Assembly (NCBI GenBank): GCA_964564325.1
Contig: CAZMBD010000006.1
Span: 1-35,688, forward strand
DNA from: JAAZMA01 sp964564325
GTDB lineage: Bacteria > Bacillota > Clostridia > Tissierellales > Tepidimicrobiaceae
Length of the DNA stretch: 35,688 bases
Reading direction: 5' to 3'
Part shown: in pieces, positions 34,078-35,688 of the stretch
How positions within the stretch are numbered: position 1 is the stretch's first letter
Layout of the letters: every line of letters begins with the position of its first letter
Position numbers and translations under genes: made by a program
Notes under the pieces: generated by a model
Databases searched by the model: none
What the model was told of the DNA's origin: nothing
The model's input: only the letters and a program-made list of their open reading frames with translations

Positions 34078-35515
34078 AGGTATATTAATTAATGTAAATA
34101 AAGAAGCAGAAATTGAAATTAATAGACTAATAACTGTATTTTCATCAGCACAAAGATATGGATTTAAAAGGCTCCTAGAAGGAAAAATGACAGGTCTTGA
34201 AATAGAAAAAGAAATATCAAAAAAATATGGATTAAATATAAGACAAAGTAAAGATGCATTAAAAAAAGCAAAACAAATTATAAATTCTCAAAAAATACTA
34301 GTTAAAGATAATTACAATAATTATTCAAAAAAGGTAAATCAAGTAGAAAATCAGGTTAAAAAAACAAAATCTCAAAATAAGAAAAATCAATTAAATAAAA
34401 GATTAGAAAAACTAAAAAAGAAACAACAAATCTACAAAGAACATCTAGATAACAATACAATTCCAAAGATAATATTTGGAGGAAGAAAAAACTTTATCAA
34501 AAGATGTAAAGGTCAAATATCAAATGAAGAATGGAAAGAATTAAGGGACAATAACTATTATTCCAGAGGAGATAAAACTAAATGTGGTAATCCAAACTTA
34601 AGAATAATAGTTAAAAATAATATGACTTTTCTAGAAACATCAACTTTAAATAGAGATAAAAACAATTGGGCGATAAAAATACAAGTACCATTATATTTAC
34701 CACAAAAACAATCTAAGAAAACTGGAAAGATAAATGGAAGAAACTATAGACAAATGGTACTAGACTATTTAGAAACAGGAGAGGCCTATAAAGTAGAACT
34801 TATTAAAAGACAAGGTAAAATCTATGTTCATATAACTATAGATGAAAGTAAAATAAGAGAATATAAAGAAACCTACACTATAGATAATGGAATAATAGGC
34901 ATAGACACAAACCCAGATGGATTTGCCTTAACGAAGGTAGATAAAGATGGAAATTATAAATGGAGTACTTACTTAAAACAAGGTGAACTTTTATATGCAA
35001 AAACTAATAGACGAGATAATCTATGTGGCGAACTAGCTAGAGATGTAATAGAAATAGCAAAAACTAAAAAGTGTGCCATAGCCATAGAAGACCTAAACTT
35101 TAAAGACGATAGAGAAGTAAAGAAGAAATTTAGAAGAATAAAAGATCAATTTGCATATAAAAAGCTATTAACAAATATTGAAAGCAAGGCTAAAAGAGAA
35201 GGAATAGAAATAATAAAAGTAAAACCACAATACACAAGTAAAATAGGACTATATAAATATTCTCATCAATATGGATTAAATGTCCATGAATCAGCAGCCC
35301 TAGTAATTGCTAGAAGAGCCTATGGCTACAATTATGAAAAAGTACCAAAACCTTTAAAAGATAGACTTTTAACAGACAAAGAAAAACTCACATTTAACAA
35401 TAAAAACAATTGGAAACAATGGAGTATTATAGATAAAAAAATTAAAAAGAAAGGTGGTGAAAATCCTGGTTTGTGGCAAAGAAACAGAAAAAGCATACTA
35501 GGTATAGCTTCCTAA
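34061..35515 (+). CDS. tnpB: TnpB-related protein (IS607/IS605 OrfB family)
   Basis: A protein of 484 residues from the ATG at 34061 (AAGGTGG about 5 bases upstream); a GTG at 34052 would add three. The N-terminal half is basic and coiled-coil rich (about 70-125), fitting RNA binding. RuvC-I aspartate is D282 in IGIDTNPDG and RuvC-II glutamate is E343 in IAIEDLNF. At RuvC-III the usual aspartate of DxNAA reads HESAA (H409, E410). The CxxC zinc finger of standard TnpB is missing and is replaced by KPQYTSKIGLYKY, as in the so-called accessory TnpB-related proteins. It may be an RNA-guided nuclease or a derived regulator; activity is not assured. Confidence 0.85.
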   Translation: MKVTVKGILINVNKEAEIEINRLITVFSSAQRYGFKRLLEGKMTGLEIEKEISKKYGLNIRQSKDALKKAKQIINSQKILVKDNYNNYSKKVNQVENQVKKTKSQNKKNQLNKRLEKLKKKQQIYKEHLDNNTIPKIIFGGRKNFIKRCKGQISNEEWKELRDNNYYSRGDKTKCGNPNLRIIVKNNMTFLETSTLNRDKNNWAIKIQVPLYLPQKQSKKTGKINGRNYRQMVLDYLETGEAYKVELIKRQGKIYVHITIDESKIREYKETYTIDNGIIGIDTNPDGFALTKVDKDGNYKWSTYLKQGELLYAKTNRRDNLCGELARDVIEIAKTKKCAIAIEDLNFKDDREVKKKFRRIKDQFAYKKLLTNIESKAKREGIEIIKVKPQYTSKIGLYKYSHQYGLNVHESAALVIARRAYGYNYEKVPKPLKDRLLTDKEKLTFNNKNNWKQWSIIDKKIKKKGGENPGLWQRNRKSILGIAS

Positions 35516-35688
35516 GATATATCTTGTTAAAGGACACCTAGAAGGAAAAGCCTTTAGCAACCTAGATATATAAATAGGGAAAGGTAACACCTTTAATCTT
35601 GTTGTACTTATTTATAAAATGTAAATAAGGCTATATGAGATTTATAGTTAAGAGACTATACCCTAGTAGCTGAATCCTGTGATGCTAC
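35516..35688 (+). ncRNA. candidate omega/reRNA at the 3' end of tnpB
   Basis: These 173 bases have no open frame but dense pairing: AAAGGT/ACCTTT (35580-35585/35589-35594), CTTATTTA/TAAATAAG (35607-35614/35622-35629), TATAGT/ACTATA (35643-35648/35655-35660), a long-range TAGGG/CCCTA (35575-35579/35661-35665) enclosing them, and GTAGC/GCTAC (35666-35670/35684-35688). TnpB guide RNAs come from exactly this position. The element's right boundary, and so the guide, lies at or beyond the window end. Confidence 0.55.

Noticed and set aside
33887..35688. IStron (group I intron joined to an IS element)
   Set aside because: No group I intron-like core or conserved pairing elements could be seen upstream of the HTH frame.
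1..35688. tRNA, rRNA or riboswitch genes
   Set aside because: No cloverleaf-like or known riboswitch core was recognisable by eye in the intergenic regions; a covariance-model scan was not possible.

Overview
The window is AT-rich DNA with frequent TTG and GTG starts, strong GGAGG-type ribosome binding sites, a Firmicute-type LexA box and a Spo0E-family protein. It therefore looks like a spore-forming, anaerobic, low-GC Clostridia-type bacterium. A Tissierellia-like lineage is my guess and is inferred only from gene content. Two runs of exactly 100 N (12097-12196 and 28609-28708) mark scaffold joins of unknown length, so adjacency across them is not proven.

Region 1 (1-9.0 kb, all + strand) is a cell-envelope polysaccharide operon: a WecC-type UDP-ManNAc dehydrogenase, a glycosyltransferase, two DUF4330 proteins, an O-antigen ligase/polymerase-type membrane protein, a second glycosyltransferase, the pyruvyl transferase CsaB, a TagA/WecG transferase and a YitT membrane protein. 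CsaB suggests a pyruvylated secondary cell-wall polymer of the kind that SLH domains bind. An SLH-like C-terminus on the amidase at 27.7 kb fits this.

Region 2 (9.0-28.6 kb) is mostly core: a PrcB-domain protein, a Lon-like AAA protease, an AI-2E-family transporter with an apparent AUA start, a CofE-like ligase, 5-formyl-THF cyclo-ligase, a division/wall-remodelling cluster (ftsE, ftsX, EnvC-like M23 protein, S41 protease, MinJ-like PDZ protein), a beta-propeller lipoprotein, SOS-regulated uvrB-uvrA, and an amidase-holin pair. Five intergenic spaces here carry hairpin repeats built on GGGAC(A/T)GTCC. This REP-like dispersed family includes a 33-bp tandem unit that sits at an assembly gap.

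Region 3 (28.7-35.7 kb) is accessory: the first codons of an XRE-type regulator, a decayed ABC exporter, a three-gene ABC-2 transporter operon with a good promoter and overlapping inverted repeat, an orphan 120-residue protein, a Spo0E-like protein, a 31-residue membrane peptide, and an IS607-like element. That element has an HTH peptide without the recombinase domain, an overlapping TnpB-related protein and a structured 3' end that may be its guide RNA.

The most unusual parts are the HTH-TnpB element with its putative RNA, and the composite GGGAC repeats inserted between core genes, including between uvrB and uvrA.
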